From Limnomonas spitsbergensis (lineage: Eukaryota; Chlorophyta; Chlorophyceae; Chlamydomonadales), in assembly GCA_037349105.1 (NCBI GenBank), contig JAYJMM010000040.1, forward strand, positions 124,001 to 188,000: 64,000 nt of DNA, written 5' to 3'. Below the pieces are notes generated by a model that saw only the letters and a program-made list of their open reading frames with translations, ran no database searches and had not been told where the DNA came from. The translations under genes and the position numbers were made by a program. Of the stretch, positions 11,658-25,532 are shown one piece after another (positions within the stretch are counted from its first letter, which is position 1; every line of letters begins with the position of its first letter).

Positions 11658-13947
11658 TTGCAGTCATGCATGCGGTCAGACCATGGGTTCTTAATTTACT
11701 CAGCTTCATCGGGCCGAACAGCCAAGAACTCTGCTGCATGGAGCACACTAGCTCAAACTGTGGGCACCAAGCCTATACATGAGGTGAAGAGAGAGGGGGC
11801 GCTGACCACAATAATGTGCGGTAATACAGTCGTACCATGACCTATTAATTTATTCAGCTACATCTGGTAGAACAGATGAGAACCATGTAACATGGTTGGC
11901 ACAAGCTCGGGGCAGTAACTGCAAGCCTAGACATGAAGTGAAGGAAGAGATAGCGTGCGTCGACCACCATAAGCTGCGATGTTGCGGATTCATAATATAT
12001 TTATGGACATCGGGCTGAACAGTCAAGAACTCCGGAACATGGAGCACAAAAGCCGGGATAGTGACAGCAAGCCTATGCAGGAAGTGAAGGAAGAGAGAGT
12101 GAGCGCTGATCACAATAAGCTGCGGTGATGCGGTAGGGCCATGTGTTATTAATTTACACAAGTTCATTGGGCTGAACAGCCAGGCCACTGCAGCATGGGG
12201 CGCACTAGCTCGTGCTAGTGACAAGGAGCATAGACATGAACTGAATGAAGAGATAGTGAGCGCCGACTGCAAAAAAGTTGCAGTGATGCGGCCGGGCTAT
12301 GCGTTATTGATTTACTCGGGTTCATCGGGCAGAAAAGCCAACAACTCTGCAATATGGAGCACACTAGCTCAGGCCATTAGGCAGCAAGCCTAGACAGGAA
12401 GTGAAGGACGGAATAGGGGGTGCTGACTGCAATAAGTTGCGGTGATGCGGTCGAGCCATGTGTTATTAATTCATCCAGGTTCATCGAGCTGAACAACCAA
12501 GACATATGCAACATGGAGCACCCTAGCTCAAACCAGTGGGCACCAAGCCTAGACAAGAAGTGGAGGAAGAGAGAGGGGTCGCTGACCGCAACCCTCCACC
12601 GCTTGCAGAGGCATGTAGGGGTATGCACCTTCCACCACTTGCATGTGCATGTGGGTGACGCACCATCCACCACATGCATGGGCGTGTATGGGTATGCACC
12701 CTCCAATGCTTGCAAAGGCATGTAGGGGTATGCATACCTGAGTGGTCTACTAGTAGCCATCAGCCATTCCGAATCTGGAACTGCTGGACTGCAGCTACAG
12801 CGAGCATGCACACCAGCATGAATCTGCTGGCGAGTGGTGAGCTTCCATGCCAAAATATAAAATTATAGATGCTAGCCAGCTTAGTGAACAGCCTGCACCA
12901 TCTGGCGAGCTTGCGCACTAGCGTGAAGCTTCTGGCCATCTTGCACACCAGCTATCAGCATGAAGTTGGTGGTCAGCTTGCGCACCGGCGTGCGTGGAGC
13001 TGAGGGACAACTTGCACACCAGCATGGAGCCCTCTCCAGTACCCTCTCCCGTGCCCTCCCCCGAGCCCTCCCCAGTACCCTCTCCCGTGCCCTCTCCAGT
13101 GCCATCCCCTGTGCCCTCCCCCAAGCCCTCGCCTGTGCCCTCCCCTGAACCCTCTCCTGTAACCTATCATGTGCCCTCCCCCGTGCTCTCTCCAGTGCCA
13201 TCCTCCGTGCCATCCCCCGAGCCCTCTCCAGTTCCCTCTCTCGTGCCCTCCCCCGAGCCCTCCCCAGTACCCTCTCCCGTGCCCTCTCCAGTGCCATTCC
13301 CCGTGCCCTCCATCGAGCCCTCCCATGTACCCTCCCCCTTTCCCTCTTCCGAGCCCTCTCCAGTACCCTCTCCAGTGCCCTCCCCCGAGCCCTCTCCAGT
13401 TCCCTCTCCAGTGCCCTCCCCCAAGCCCTCTCCAGTAACCTCCCCCGAGCCCTCCTCCGAGCCCTCCCCTGTACCCCCCCCCCCCCCCATGCCCTCCCCC
13501 TAGCCCTCTCCTGTGCCCTCCCCCGAGCCCTCATCAGAACCCTCCCCCGAGCCCTCATCAGAACCCTCCCCCGAGCCCTCTCTAGTGCCCTCCCCCGTGC
13601 CCTCCCCCGAGCCCTCTCCAGTACCCTCACACAAGCCCTCTCCAGTGCCCTCTCCCGAGCCCTCTCCAGTGCCCTCCCCCTAGCCCTCTCCCGAGTTCAC
13701 CCCGAGCCCTCTCCAGTAACCTCTCCAGTGCCATCCGACTCTCCGACTCCATCGCTTTAGTGTAGAATGCCTTGTCACGCACATATATTTTTCATTTTTC
13801 AAAAGGGACATCCTTCATGCAGACGCAGCTACAGACTCAACATGAACATCCACAATAGCATTTGTTTAATGATAGACTTTCAAAGCAATGCATGATATTG
13901 TGATTGATGTAAATGGGTTTGTGAGAGGGGGTGTTGATTGAAGTAAC
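11658..13947 (+). repeat. Satellite monomer 6 (2290 bp)
   Basis: Complete monomer with the C-block at 13024-13760, which includes a long C homopolymer near 13476-13487. It shares 'gtgggtgacgcaccatcc' with monomer 8 but not with the intervening monomer 7. Confidence 0.95.
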
Positions 13948-16199
13948 TTGCAGTCATGCATGCGGTCAGACCATGGGTTCTTAATTTACTCAGGTTCATC
14001 GGGCCGAACAGCCAAGAACTCTGTTGCATGGAGCACACTAGCTCAAACTGTGGGCACCAAGCCTATACATGAGGTGAAGAGAGAGGGGGCGCTGACCACA
14101 ATAATGTGCGGTAATACAGTCGTACCATGACCTATTAATGTATTCAGCTACATCTGGTAGAACAGATGAGAACCATGTAACATGATTGGCACAAGCTCGG
14201 GGCAGTAACTGCAAGCCTAGACATGAAGTGAAGGATAGCGTGCGTCGACCACCATAAGCTGCGATGTTGCGGATTCATAATATATTTATGGACATCGGGC
14301 TGAACAGTCAAGAACTCCGGAACATGGAGCACAAAAGCCGGGATAGTGACAGCAAGCCTATGCAGGAAGTGAAGGAAGAGAGAGTGAGCGCTGATCACAA
14401 TAAGCTGCGGTGATGCGGTAGGGCCATGTGTTATTAATTTACACAGGTGCATTGGGCTGAACAGCCAGGCCACTGCAGCATGGGGCGCACTAGCTCGTGC
14501 TAGTGACAAGGAGCATAGACATGAACTGAATGAAGAGATAGTGAGCGCCGACTGCAAAAAAGTTGCAGTGATGCGGCCGGGCTATGCGTTATTGATTTAC
14601 TCGGGTTCATCGGGCAGAAACGCCAACAACTCTGCAATATGGAGCACACTAGCTCAGGCCATTAGGCAGCAAGCCTAGACAGGAAGTGAAGGACGGAATA
14701 GGGGGTGCTGACTGCAATAAGTTGCGGTGATGCGGTCGAGCCATGTGTTATTAATTCATCCAGGTTCATCGAGCTGAACAACCAAGACATCTGCAACATG
14801 GAGCACCCTAGCTCAAACCGGTGGGCACCAAGCCTAGACAAGAAGTGGAGGAAGAGAGAGGGGTCGCTGACCGCAACCCTCCACCGCTTGCATAGGCATG
14901 TAGGGGTATGCACCTTCCACCACTTGCATGTGCATGTGGGGGACGCACCCTCCACCAAATGCATGGGCGTGTATGGGTATGCACCCTCCAATGCTTGCAA
15001 AGGCATGTAGGGGTATACATACCTGAGTGGTCTACTAGCAGCCATCAGCCATTCCGAATCTGGAACTGCTGGTCTGCAGCTACAGCGAGCATGCACACCA
15101 GCATGGAGCTGCTGGCGAGTGGTGAGCTTCCATGCCAAAATATAAAATTATAGATGCTAGCCAGCTTAGTGAACAGCCTGCACCATCTGGCGAGCTTGCG
15201 CACTAGCGTGAAGCTTCTGGCCATCTTGCACACCAGCTATCAGCATGAAGTTGGTGGTCAGCTTGCGCACCGGCGTGCGTGGAGCTGAGGGACAACTTGC
15301 ACACCAGCATGGAGCCCTCTCCAGTACCCTCTCCCGTGCCCTCTCCAGTGCCATCCCCTGTGCCCTCCCCCAAGCCCTCTCCTGTTCCCTCCCCTGAACC
15401 CTCTCCTGTAACCTATCATGTGCCCTCCCCCGTGCTCTCTCCAGTGCCATCATCCGTGCCCTCCCCCGAGCCCTCTCCAGTTCCCTCTCCAGTGCCCTCC
15501 CCCGAGCCCTCCCCAGTACCCTCTCCCGTGCCCTCTCCAGTGCCATTCCCCGTGCCCTCCCTCGAGCCCTCCCATGTACCCTCCCCCGTTCCATCTTCCG
15601 AGCCCTCTCCAGTACCCACTACAGTGCCCTCCCCCGAGCCCTCTCCAGTTCCCTCTCCAGTTCCCTCTCCAGTTCCCTCCCCCAAGCCCTCTCCAGTAAC
15701 CTCCCCCGAGCCCTCCCCCGAGCCCTCCCCTCTAACCTCCCATGCCCTCCCCCGAGCCCTCTCATGTGCCCTCCCCCAAGCCCTCTCCAGAACCCTCCCC
15801 CGCGCCCTCATCGGAACCCTCCCCCGAGCCTTCTCTTGTGCCCTCCCCCGTGCCCTCCCCCGAGCCCTCTCCAGTACCCTCACACAAGCCCTCTTCAGTG
15901 CCCTCTCCCTAGCCCTCTCCAGTGCCCTCCCCCTAGCCCTCTCCCGAGTCCACCCCGAGCCCTCTCCAGTACCCTCTCCAGTGCCATCCGACTCTCCGAC
16001 TCCATCGTTTAGTGTAGAATGCCTTGTCACGCACATATATTTTTCATTTTTCAAAAGGGACATCCTTCATGCAGACGCAGCTACAGACTCAACATGAACA
16101 TCCGCAATAGCATTTGTTTAATGATAGACTTTCAAAGTAATGCATGATATTGTGATTGATGTAAATGGGTTTGTGAGAGGGGGTGTTGATTGACGTAAC
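13948..16199 (+). repeat. Satellite monomer 7 (2252 bp)
   Basis: Complete monomer with the C-block at 15309-16012. A deletion of about 6 bp near 14235 shortens the second subrepeat, and the end of the C-block reads 'ccatcgttta' instead of 'ccatcgcttta'. Confidence 0.95.
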
Positions 16200-18665
16200 T
16201 TGCAGTCATGCATGCGGTCAGACCATGGGTTCTTAATTTACTCAGCTTCATCGGGCCGAACAGCCAAGAACTCTGCTGCATGGAGCACACTAGCTCAAAC
16301 TGTGGGCACCAAGCCTATACATGAGGTGAAGAGAGAGGGGGCGCTGACCACAATAATGTGCGGTAATACAGTCGTACCATGACCTATTAATTTATTCAGC
16401 TACATCTGGTAGAACAGATGAGAACCATGTAACATGGTTGGCACAAGCTCGGGGCAGTAACTGCAAGCCTAGACATGAAGTGAAGGAAGAGATAGCGTGC
16501 GTCGACCACCATAAGCTGCGATGTTGCGGATTCATAATATATTTATGGACATCGGGCTGAACAGTCAAGAACTCCGGAACATGGAGCACAAAAGCCGGGA
16601 TAGTGACAGCAAGCCTATGCAGGAAGTGAAGGAAGAGAGAGTGAGCGCTGATCACAATAAGCTGCGGTGATGCGGTAGGGCCATGTGTTATTAATTTACA
16701 CAAGTTCATTGGGCTGAACAGCCAGGCCACTGCAGCATGGGGCGCACTAGCTCGTGCTAGTGACAAGGAGCATAGACATGAACTGAATGAAGAGATAGTG
16801 AGCGCCGACTGCAAAAAAGTTGCAGTGATGCGGCCGGGCTATGCGTTATTGATTTACTCGGGTTCATCGGGCAGAAAAGCCAACAACTCTGCAATATGGA
16901 GCACACTAGCTCAGGCCATTAGGCAGCAAGCCTAGACAGGAAGTGAAGGACGGAATAGGGGGTGCTGACTGCAATAAGTTGCGGTGATGCGGTCGAGCCA
17001 TGTGTTATTAATTCATCCAGGTTCATCGAGCTGAACAACCAAGACATATGCAACATGGAGCACCCTAGCTCAAACCAGTGGGCACCAAGCCTAGACAAGA
17101 AGTGGAGGAAGAGAGAGGGGTCGCTGACCGCAACCCTCCACCGCTTGCAGAGGCATGTAGGGGTATGCACCTTCCACCACTTGCATGTGCATGTGGGTGA
17201 CGCACCATCCACCACATGCATGGGCGTGTATGGGTATGCACCCTCCAATGCTTGCAAAGGCATGTAGGGGTATGCATACCTGAGTGGTCTACTAGTAGCC
17301 ATCAGCCATTCCGAATCTGGAACTGCTGGACTGCAGCTACAGCGAGCATGCACACCAGCATGGAGCTGCTGGCGAGTGGTGAGCTTCCATGCCAAAATAT
17401 AATATTATAGATGCTAGCCAGCTTAGTGAACAGCCTGCACCATCTGGCGAGCTTGCGCACTAGCGTGAAGCTTCTGGCCATCTTGCACACCAGCTATCAG
17501 CATGAAGTTGGTGGTCAGCTTGCGCACCGGCGTGCGTGGAGCTGAGGGACAACTTGCACACCAGCATGGAGCCCTCTCCAGTACCCTCTCCCGTGCCCTC
17601 CCCCGAGCCCTCCCCAGTACCCTCTCCCGTGCCCTCTCCAGTGCCATCCCCTGTGCCCTCCCCCAAGCCCTCTCCTGTGCCCTCCCCTGAACCCTCTCCT
17701 GTAACCTATCATGTGCCCTCCCCCGTGCTCTCTCCAGTGCCATCATCCGTGCCCTCCCCCGAGCCCTCTCCAGTGCCCTCTCCAGTGCCCTCCCCCGAGC
17801 CCTCCCCAGTACCCTGTCCCGTGACCTCTCCAGTGCCATTCCCCGTGCCCTCCCTCGAGCCCTCCCCTGTACCCTCCCCCGTTCCATCTTCCGAGCCCTC
17901 TCCATTACCCTCTCCAGTGCCCTCCCCCGAGCCCTCTCCAGTTCCCTCTCCAGTGCCCTCCCCCAAGCCCTCCCCAGTACCCTCTCCCGTGCCCTCTCCA
18001 GTGCCATTCCCCGTGCCCTCCCTCGAGCCCTCCCATGTACCCTCCCCCGTTCCATCTTCCGAGCCCTCTCCAGTACCCTCTACAGTGCCCTCCCCCGAGC
18101 CCTCTCCAGTTCCCTCTCCAGTTCCCTCTCCAGTTCCCTCCCCAAAGCCCTCTCCAGTAACCTCCCCCGAGCCCTCCCCCGAGCCCTCCCCTGTACCCCC
18201 CCCCCCATGCCCTCCCCCGAGCCCTCTCATGTGCCCTCCCCCAAGCCCTCTCCAGAACCCTCCCCCGCACCCTCATCAGAACCCTCCCCCGAGCCCTCTC
18301 TAGTGCCCTCCCCCGTGCCCTCCCCCGAGCCCTCTCCAGTACCCTCACACAAGCCCTCTTCAGTGCCCTCTCCCGAGCCCTCTCCAGTGCCCTCCCCCTA
18401 GCCCTCTCCCGAGTTCACCCCGAGCCCTCTCCAGTACCCTCTCCAGTGCCATCCGACTCTCCGACTCCATCGCTTTAGTGTAGAATGCCTTGTCACGCAC
18501 ATATATTTTTCATTTTTCAAAAGGGACATCCTTCATGCAGACGCAGCTACAGACTCAACATGAACATCCGCAATAGCATTTGTTTAATGATAGACTTTCA
18601 AAGTAATGCATGATATTGTGATTGATGTAAATGGGTTTGTGAGAGGGGGTGTTGATTGAAGTAAC
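16200..18665 (+). repeat. Satellite monomer 8 (2466 bp, longest)
   Basis: Complete monomer with the C-block at 17566-18478. The block is longer by about 180 bp (15 twelve-bp words). A section containing 'ccattccccgtgccctccct' occurs twice, near 17837 and 18003, which points to an internal duplication. Confidence 0.95.
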
Positions 18666-20952
18666 TTGCAGTCATGCATGCGGTCAGACCATGGGTTCTT
18701 AATTTACTCAGGTTCATCGGGCCGAACAGCCAAGAACTCTGCTGCATGGAGCACACTAGCTCAAACTGTGGGCACCAAGCCTATACATGAGGTGAAGAGA
18801 GAGGGGGCGCTGACCACAATAATGTGCGGTAATGCAGTCGTACCATGACCTATTAATGTATTCAGCTACATCTGGTAGAACAGATGAGAACCATGTAACA
18901 TGGTTGGCACAAGCTCGGGGCAGTAACTGCAAGCCTAGACATGAAGTGAAGGAAGATATAGCGTGCGTCGACCACCATAAGCTGCGATGTTGCGGATTCA
19001 TAATATATTTATGGACATCGGGCTGAACAGTCAAGAACTCCGGAACATGGAGCACAAAAGCCGGGATAGTGACAGCAAGCCTATGCAGGAAGTGAAGGAA
19101 GAGAGAGTGAGCGCTGATCACAATAAGCTGCGGTGATGCGGTAGGGCCATGTGTTATTAATTTACACAGGTGCATTGGGCTGAACAGCCAGGCCACTGCA
19201 GCATGGGGCGCACTAGCTCGTGCTAGTGACAAGGAGCATAGACATGAACTGAATGAAGAGATAGTGAGCGCCGACTGCAAAAAAGTTGCAGTGATGCGGC
19301 CGGGCTATGCGTTATTGATTTACTCGGGTTCATCGGGCAGAAACGCCAACAACTCTGCAATATGGAGCACACTAGCTCAGGCCAATAGGCAGCAAGCCTA
19401 GACAGGAAGTGAAGGACGGAATAGGGGGTGCTGACTGCAATAAGTTGCGGTGATGCGGTCGAGCCATGTGTTATTAATTCATCCAGGTTCATCGAGCTGA
19501 ACAACCAAGACATCTGCAACATGGAGCACCCTAGCTCAAACCAGTGGGCACCAAGCCTAGACAAGAAGTGGAGGAAGAGAGAGGGGTCGCTGACCGCAAC
19601 CCTCCACCGCTTGCATACGCATGTAGGGGTATGCACCTTCCACCACTTGCATGTGCATGTGGGGGACGCACCCTCCACCAAATGCATGGGCGTGTATGGG
19701 TATGCACCCTCCAATGCTTGCAAAGGCATGTAGGGGTATGCATACCTGAGTGGTCTACTAGCAGCCATCAGCCATTCCGAATCTGGAACTGCTGGACTGC
19801 AGCTACAGCGAGCATGCACACCAGCATGGAGCTGCTGGCGAGTGGTGAGCTTCCATGCCAAAATATAAAATTATAGATGCTAGCCAGCTTAGTGAACAGC
19901 CTGCACCATCTGGCGAGCTTGCGCACTAGCGTGAAGCTTCTGGCCATCTTGCACACCAGCTATCAGCATGAAGTTGGTGGTCAGCTTGCGCACCGGCGTG
20001 CGTGGAGCTGAGGGACAACTTGCACACCAGCATGGAGCCCTCTCCAGTACCCTCTCCCGTGCCCTCCCCCGAGCCCTCCCCAGTACCCTCTCCCGTGCCC
20101 TCTCCAGTGCCATCCCCAGTGCCCTCCCCCAAGCCCTCTCCTGTGCCCTCCCCTGAACCCTCTCCTGTAACCTATCATGTGCCCTCCCCCGTGCTCTCTC
20201 CAGTGCCATCATCCGTGCCCTCCCCCGAGCCCTCTCCAGTTCCCTCTCCAGTGCCCTCCCCCGAGCCCTCCCCAGTACCCTCTCCCGTGCCCCCTCCAGT
20301 GCCATTCCCCGTGCCCTCCCTCGAGCCCTCCCATGTACCCTCCCCCGTTCCATTTTCCGAGCCCTCTCCAGTACCCTCTACAGTGCCCTCCCCCGAGCCC
20401 TCTCCAGTTCCCTCTCCAGTTCCCTCTCCAGTTCCCTCCCTCAAGCCCTCTCCAGTAACCTCCCCCGAGCCCTCCCCCGAGCCCTCCCCTGTACCCTCCC
20501 CCCCATGCCCTCCCCCGAGCCCTCTCATGTGCCCTCTCCAGAACCCTCCCCCGCGCCCTCATCGGAACCCTCCCCCGAGCCTTCTCTTGTGCCCTCCCCC
20601 GTGCCCCCCCCCCGAGCCCTCTCCAGTACCCTCACACAAGCCCTCTTCAGTGCCCTCTCCCTAGCCCTCTCCAGTGCCCTCCCCCTAGCCCTCTCCCGAG
20701 TCCACCCCGAGCCCTCTCCAGTACCCTCTCCAGTGCCATCCGACTCTCCGACTCCATCGCTTTAGTGTAGAATGCCTTGTCACGCACATATATTTTTCAT
20801 TTTTTAAAAGGGACATCCTTCATGCAGACGCAGCTACAGACTCAACTTGAACATCCGCAATAGCATTTGTTTAATGATAGACTTTCAAAGTAATGCATGA
20901 TATTGTCATTGATGTAAATGGGTTTGTGAGAGGGGGTGTTGATTGACGTAAC
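18666..20952 (+). repeat. Satellite monomer 9 (2287 bp)
   Basis: Complete monomer with the C-block at 20032-20765. It shares 'caccaaatgcatggg' with monomers 3 and 7. Confidence 0.95.
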
Positions 20953-23239
20953 TTGCAGTCATGCATGCGGTCAGACCATGGGTTCTTAATTTACTCAGGT
21001 TCATCGGGCCGAACAGCCAAGAACTCTGCTGCATGGAGCACACTAGCTCAAACTGTGGGCACCAAGCCTATGCATGAGGTGAAGAGAGAGGGGGCGCTGA
21101 CCACAATAATGTGCGGTAATACAGTCGTACCATGACCTATTAATTTATTCAGCTACATCTGGTAGAACAGATGAGAACCATGTAACATGGTTGGCACAAG
21201 CTCGGGGCAGTAACTGCAAGCCTAGACATGAAGTGAAGGAAGAGATAGCGTGCGTCGACCACCATAAGCTGCGATGTTGCGGATTCATAATATATTTATG
21301 GACATCGGGCTGAACAGTCAAGAACTCCGGAACATGGAGCACAAAGCCGGGATAGTGACAGCAAGCCTATGCAGGAAGTGAAGGAAGAGAGAGTGAGCGC
21401 TGATCACAATAAGCTGCGGTGATGCGGTAGGGCCATGTGTTATTAATTTACACAAGTTCATTGGGCTGAACAGCCAGGCCACTGCAGCATGGGGCGCACT
21501 AGCTCGTGCTAGTGACAAGGAGCATAGACATGAACTGAATGAAGAGATAGTGAGCGCCGACTGCAAAAAAGTTGCAGTGATGCGGCCGGGCTATGCGTTA
21601 TTGATTTACTCGGGTTCATCGGGCAGAAAAGCCAACAACTCTGCAATATGGAGCACACTAGCTCAGGCCATTAGGCAGCAAGCCTAGACAGGAAGTGAAG
21701 GACGGAATAGGGGGTGCTGACTGCAATAAGTTGCGGTGATGCGGTCGAGCCATGTGTTATTAATTCATCCAGGTTCATCGAGCTGAACAACCAAGACATC
21801 TGCAACATGGAGCACCCTAGCTCAAACCAGTGGGCACCAAGCCTAGACAAGAAGTGGAGGAAGAGAGAGGGGTCGCTGACCGCAACCCTCCACCGCTTGC
21901 AGAGGCATGTAGGGGTATGCACCTTCCACCACTTGCATGTGCATGTGGGGGACGCACCCTCCACCACATGCATGGGCGTGTATGGGTATGCACCCTCCAA
22001 TGCTTGCAAAGGCATGTAGGGGTATGCATACCTGAGTGGTCTACTAGTAGCCATCAGCCATTCCGAATCTGGAACTGCTGGCCTGCAGCTACAGCGAGCA
22101 TGCACACCAGCATGGAGCTGCTGGCGAGTGGTGAGCTTCCATGCCAAAATATAAAATTATAGATGCTAGCCAGCTTAGTGAACAGCCTGCACCATCTGGC
22201 GAGCTTGCGCACTAGCGTGAAGCTTCTGGCCATCTTGCACACCAGCTATCAGCATGAAGTTGGTGGTCAGCTTGCGCACCGGCGTGCGTGGAGCTGAGGG
22301 ACAACTTGCACACCAGCATGGAGCCCTCTCCAGTACCCTCTCCCGTGCCCTCCCCCGAGCCCTCCCCAGTACCCTCTCCCGTGCCCTCTCCAGTGCCATC
22401 CCCTGTGCCCTCCCCCAAGCCCTCTCCTGTGCCCTCCCCCGAACCCTCTCCTGTAACCTATCATGTGCCCTCCCCCGTGCTCTCTCCAGTGCCATCATCC
22501 GTGCCCTCCCCCGAGCCCTCTCCAGTTCCCTCTCCAGTGCCCTCCCCCGAGCCCTCCCCAGTACCCTCTCCCGTGCCCTCTCCAGTGCCATTCCCCGTGC
22601 CCTCCCTCGAGACCTCCCATGTACCCTCCCCCGTTCCATCTTCCGAGCACTCTCCAGTACCCACTACAGTGCCCTCCCCCGAGCCCTCTCCAGTTCCCTC
22701 TCCAGTTCCCTCTCCAGTTCCCTCCCCAAAGCCCTCTCCAGTAACCTCCCCCGAGCCCTCCCCCGAGCCCTCCCCTGTACCCTCCCCCCCATGCCCTCCC
22801 CCGAGCCCTCTCATGTGCCCTCTCCAGAACCCTCCCCCGCGCCCTCATCGGAACCCTCCCCCGAGCCTTCTCTTGTGCCCTCCCCCGTGCCCCCCCCCCC
22901 GAGCCCTCTCCAGTACCCTCACACAAGCCCTCTTCAGTGCCCTCTCCCTAGCCCTCTCCAGTGCCCTCCCCCTAGCCCTCTCCCGAGTCCACCCCGAGCC
23001 CTCTCCAGTACCCTCTCCAGTGCCATCCGACTCTCCGACTCCATCGCTTTAGTGTAGAATGCCTTGTCACGCACATATATTTTTCATTTTTCAAAAGGGA
23101 CATCCTTCATGCAGACGCAGCTACAGACTCAACTTGAACATCCGCAATAGCATTTGTTTAATGATAGACTTTCAAAGTAATGCATGATATTGTGATTGAT
23201 GTAAATGGGTTTGTGAGAGGGGGTGTTGATTGACGTAAC
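20953..23239 (+). repeat. Satellite monomer 10 (2287 bp)
   Basis: Complete monomer with the C-block at 22318-23052. It is very similar to monomer 11 through the subrepeat region. Confidence 0.95.
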
Positions 23240-25532
23240 TTGCAGTCATGCATGCGGTCAGACCATGGGTTCTTAATTTACTCAGGTTCATCGGGCCGAA
23301 CAGCCAAGAACTCTGCTGCATGGAGCACACTAGCTCAAACTGTGGGCACCAAGCCTATACATGAGGTGAAGAGAGAGGGGGCGCTGACCACAATAATGTG
23401 CGGTAATACAGTCGTACCATGACCTATTAATTTATTCAGCTACATCTGGTAGAACAGATGAGAACCATGTAACATGGTTGGCACAAGCTCGGGGCAGTAA
23501 CTGCAAGCCTAGACATGAAGTGAAGGAAGAGATAGCGTGCGTCGACCACCATAAGCTGCGATGTTGCGGATTCATAATATATTTATGGACATCGGGCTGA
23601 ACAGTCAAGAACTCCGGAACATGGAGCACAAAGCCGGGATAGTGACAGCAAGCCTATGCAGGAAGTGAAGGAAGAGAGAGTGAGCGCTGATCACAATAAG
23701 CTGCGGTGATGCGGTAGGGCCATGTGTTATTAATTTACACAAGTTCATTGGGCTGAACAGCCAGGCCACTGCAGCATGGGGCGCACTAGCTCGTGCTAGT
23801 GACAAGGAGCATAGACATGAACTGAATGAAGAGATAGTGAGCGCCGACTGCAAAAAAGTTGCAGTGATGCGGCCGGGCTATGCGTTATTGATTTACTCGG
23901 GTTCATCGGGCAGAAAAGCCAACAACTCTGCAATATGGAGCACACTAGCTCAGGCCATTAGGCAGCAAGCCTAGACAGGAAGTGAAGGACGGAATAGGGG
24001 GTGCTGACTGCAATAAGTTGCGGTGATGCGGTCGAGCCATGTGTTATTAATTCATCCAGGTTCATCGAGCTGAACAACCAAGACATCTGCAACATGGAGC
24101 ACCCTAGCTCAAACCAGTGGGCACCAAGCCTAGACAAGAAGTGGAGGAAGAGAGAGGGGTCGCTGACCGCAACCCTCCACCGCTTGCAGAGGCATGTAGG
24201 GGTATGCACCTTCCACCACTTGCATGTGCATGTGGGGGACGCACCCTCCACCACATGCATGGGCGTGTATGGGTATGCACCCTCCAATGCTTGCAAAGGC
24301 ATGTAGGGGTATGCATACCTGAGTGGTCTACTAGTAGCCATCAGCCATTCCGAATCTGGAACTGCTGGCCTGCAGCTACAGCGAGCATGCACACCAGCAT
24401 GGAGCTGCTGGCGAGTGGTGAGCTTCCATGCCAAAATATAAAATTATAGATGCTAGCCAGCTTAGTGAACAGCCTGCACCATCTGGCGAGCTTGCGCACT
24501 AGCGTGAAGCTTCTGGCCATCTTGCACACCAGCTATCAGCATGAAGTTGGTGGTCAGCTTGCGCACCGGCGTGCGTGGAGCTGAGGGACAACTTGCACAC
24601 CAGCATGGAGCCCTCTCCAGTACCCTCTCCCGTGCCCTCCCCCGAGCCCTCCCCAGTACCCTCTCCCGTGCCCTCTCCAGTGCCATCCCCTGTGCCCTCC
24701 CCCAAGCCCTCTCCTGTGCCCTCCCCCGAACCCTCTCCTGTAACCTATCATGTGCCCTCCCCCGTGCTCTCTCCAGTGCCATCCTCCGTGCCCTCCCCCG
24801 AGCCCTCTCCAGTACCCTCTCCAGTGCCCTCCCCCGAGCCCTCCCCAGTACCCTCTCCCGTGCCCTCTCCAGTGCCATTCCCCGTGCCCTCCCTCGAGCC
24901 CTCCCATGTACCCTCCCCCGTTCCATCTTCCGAGCCCTCTCCAGTACCCACTACAGTGCCCTCCCCCGAGCCCTCTCCAGTTCCCTCTCCAGTTCCCTCT
25001 CCAGTTCCCTCCCCCAAGCCCTCTCCAGTAACCTCCCCCGAGCCCTCCCCCGAGCCCTCCCTTCTAACCTCCCATGCCCTCCCCCGAGCCCTCTCATGTG
25101 CCCTCCCCCAAGCCCTCTCCAGAACCCTCCCCCGCGCCCTCATCGGAACCCTCCCCCGAGCCTTCTCTTGTGCCCTCTCCCGTGCCCTCCCCCGAGCCCT
25201 CTCCAGTACCCTCACACAAGCCCTCTTCAGTGCCCTCTCCCTAGCCCTCTCCAGTGCCCTCCCCCTAGCCCTCTCCCGAGTCCACCCCGAGCCCTCTCCA
25301 GTACCCTCTCCAGTGCCATCCGACTCTCCGACTCCATCGCTTTAGTGTAGAATGCCTTGTCACGCACATATATTTTTCATTTTTCAAAAGGGACATCCTT
25401 CATGCAGACGCAGCTACAGACTCAACATGAACATCCGCAATAGCATTTGTTTAATGATAGACTTTCAAAGTAATGCATGATATTGTGATTGATGTAAATG
25501 GGTTTGTGAGAGGGGGTGTTGATTGACGTAAC
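23240..25532 (+). repeat. Satellite monomer 11 (2293 bp)
   Basis: Complete monomer with the C-block at 24605-25345. Its first half follows monomer 10, while the end of its C-block resembles monomers 4, 5 and 7. It is mosaic, as expected after unequal exchange. Confidence 0.95.
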
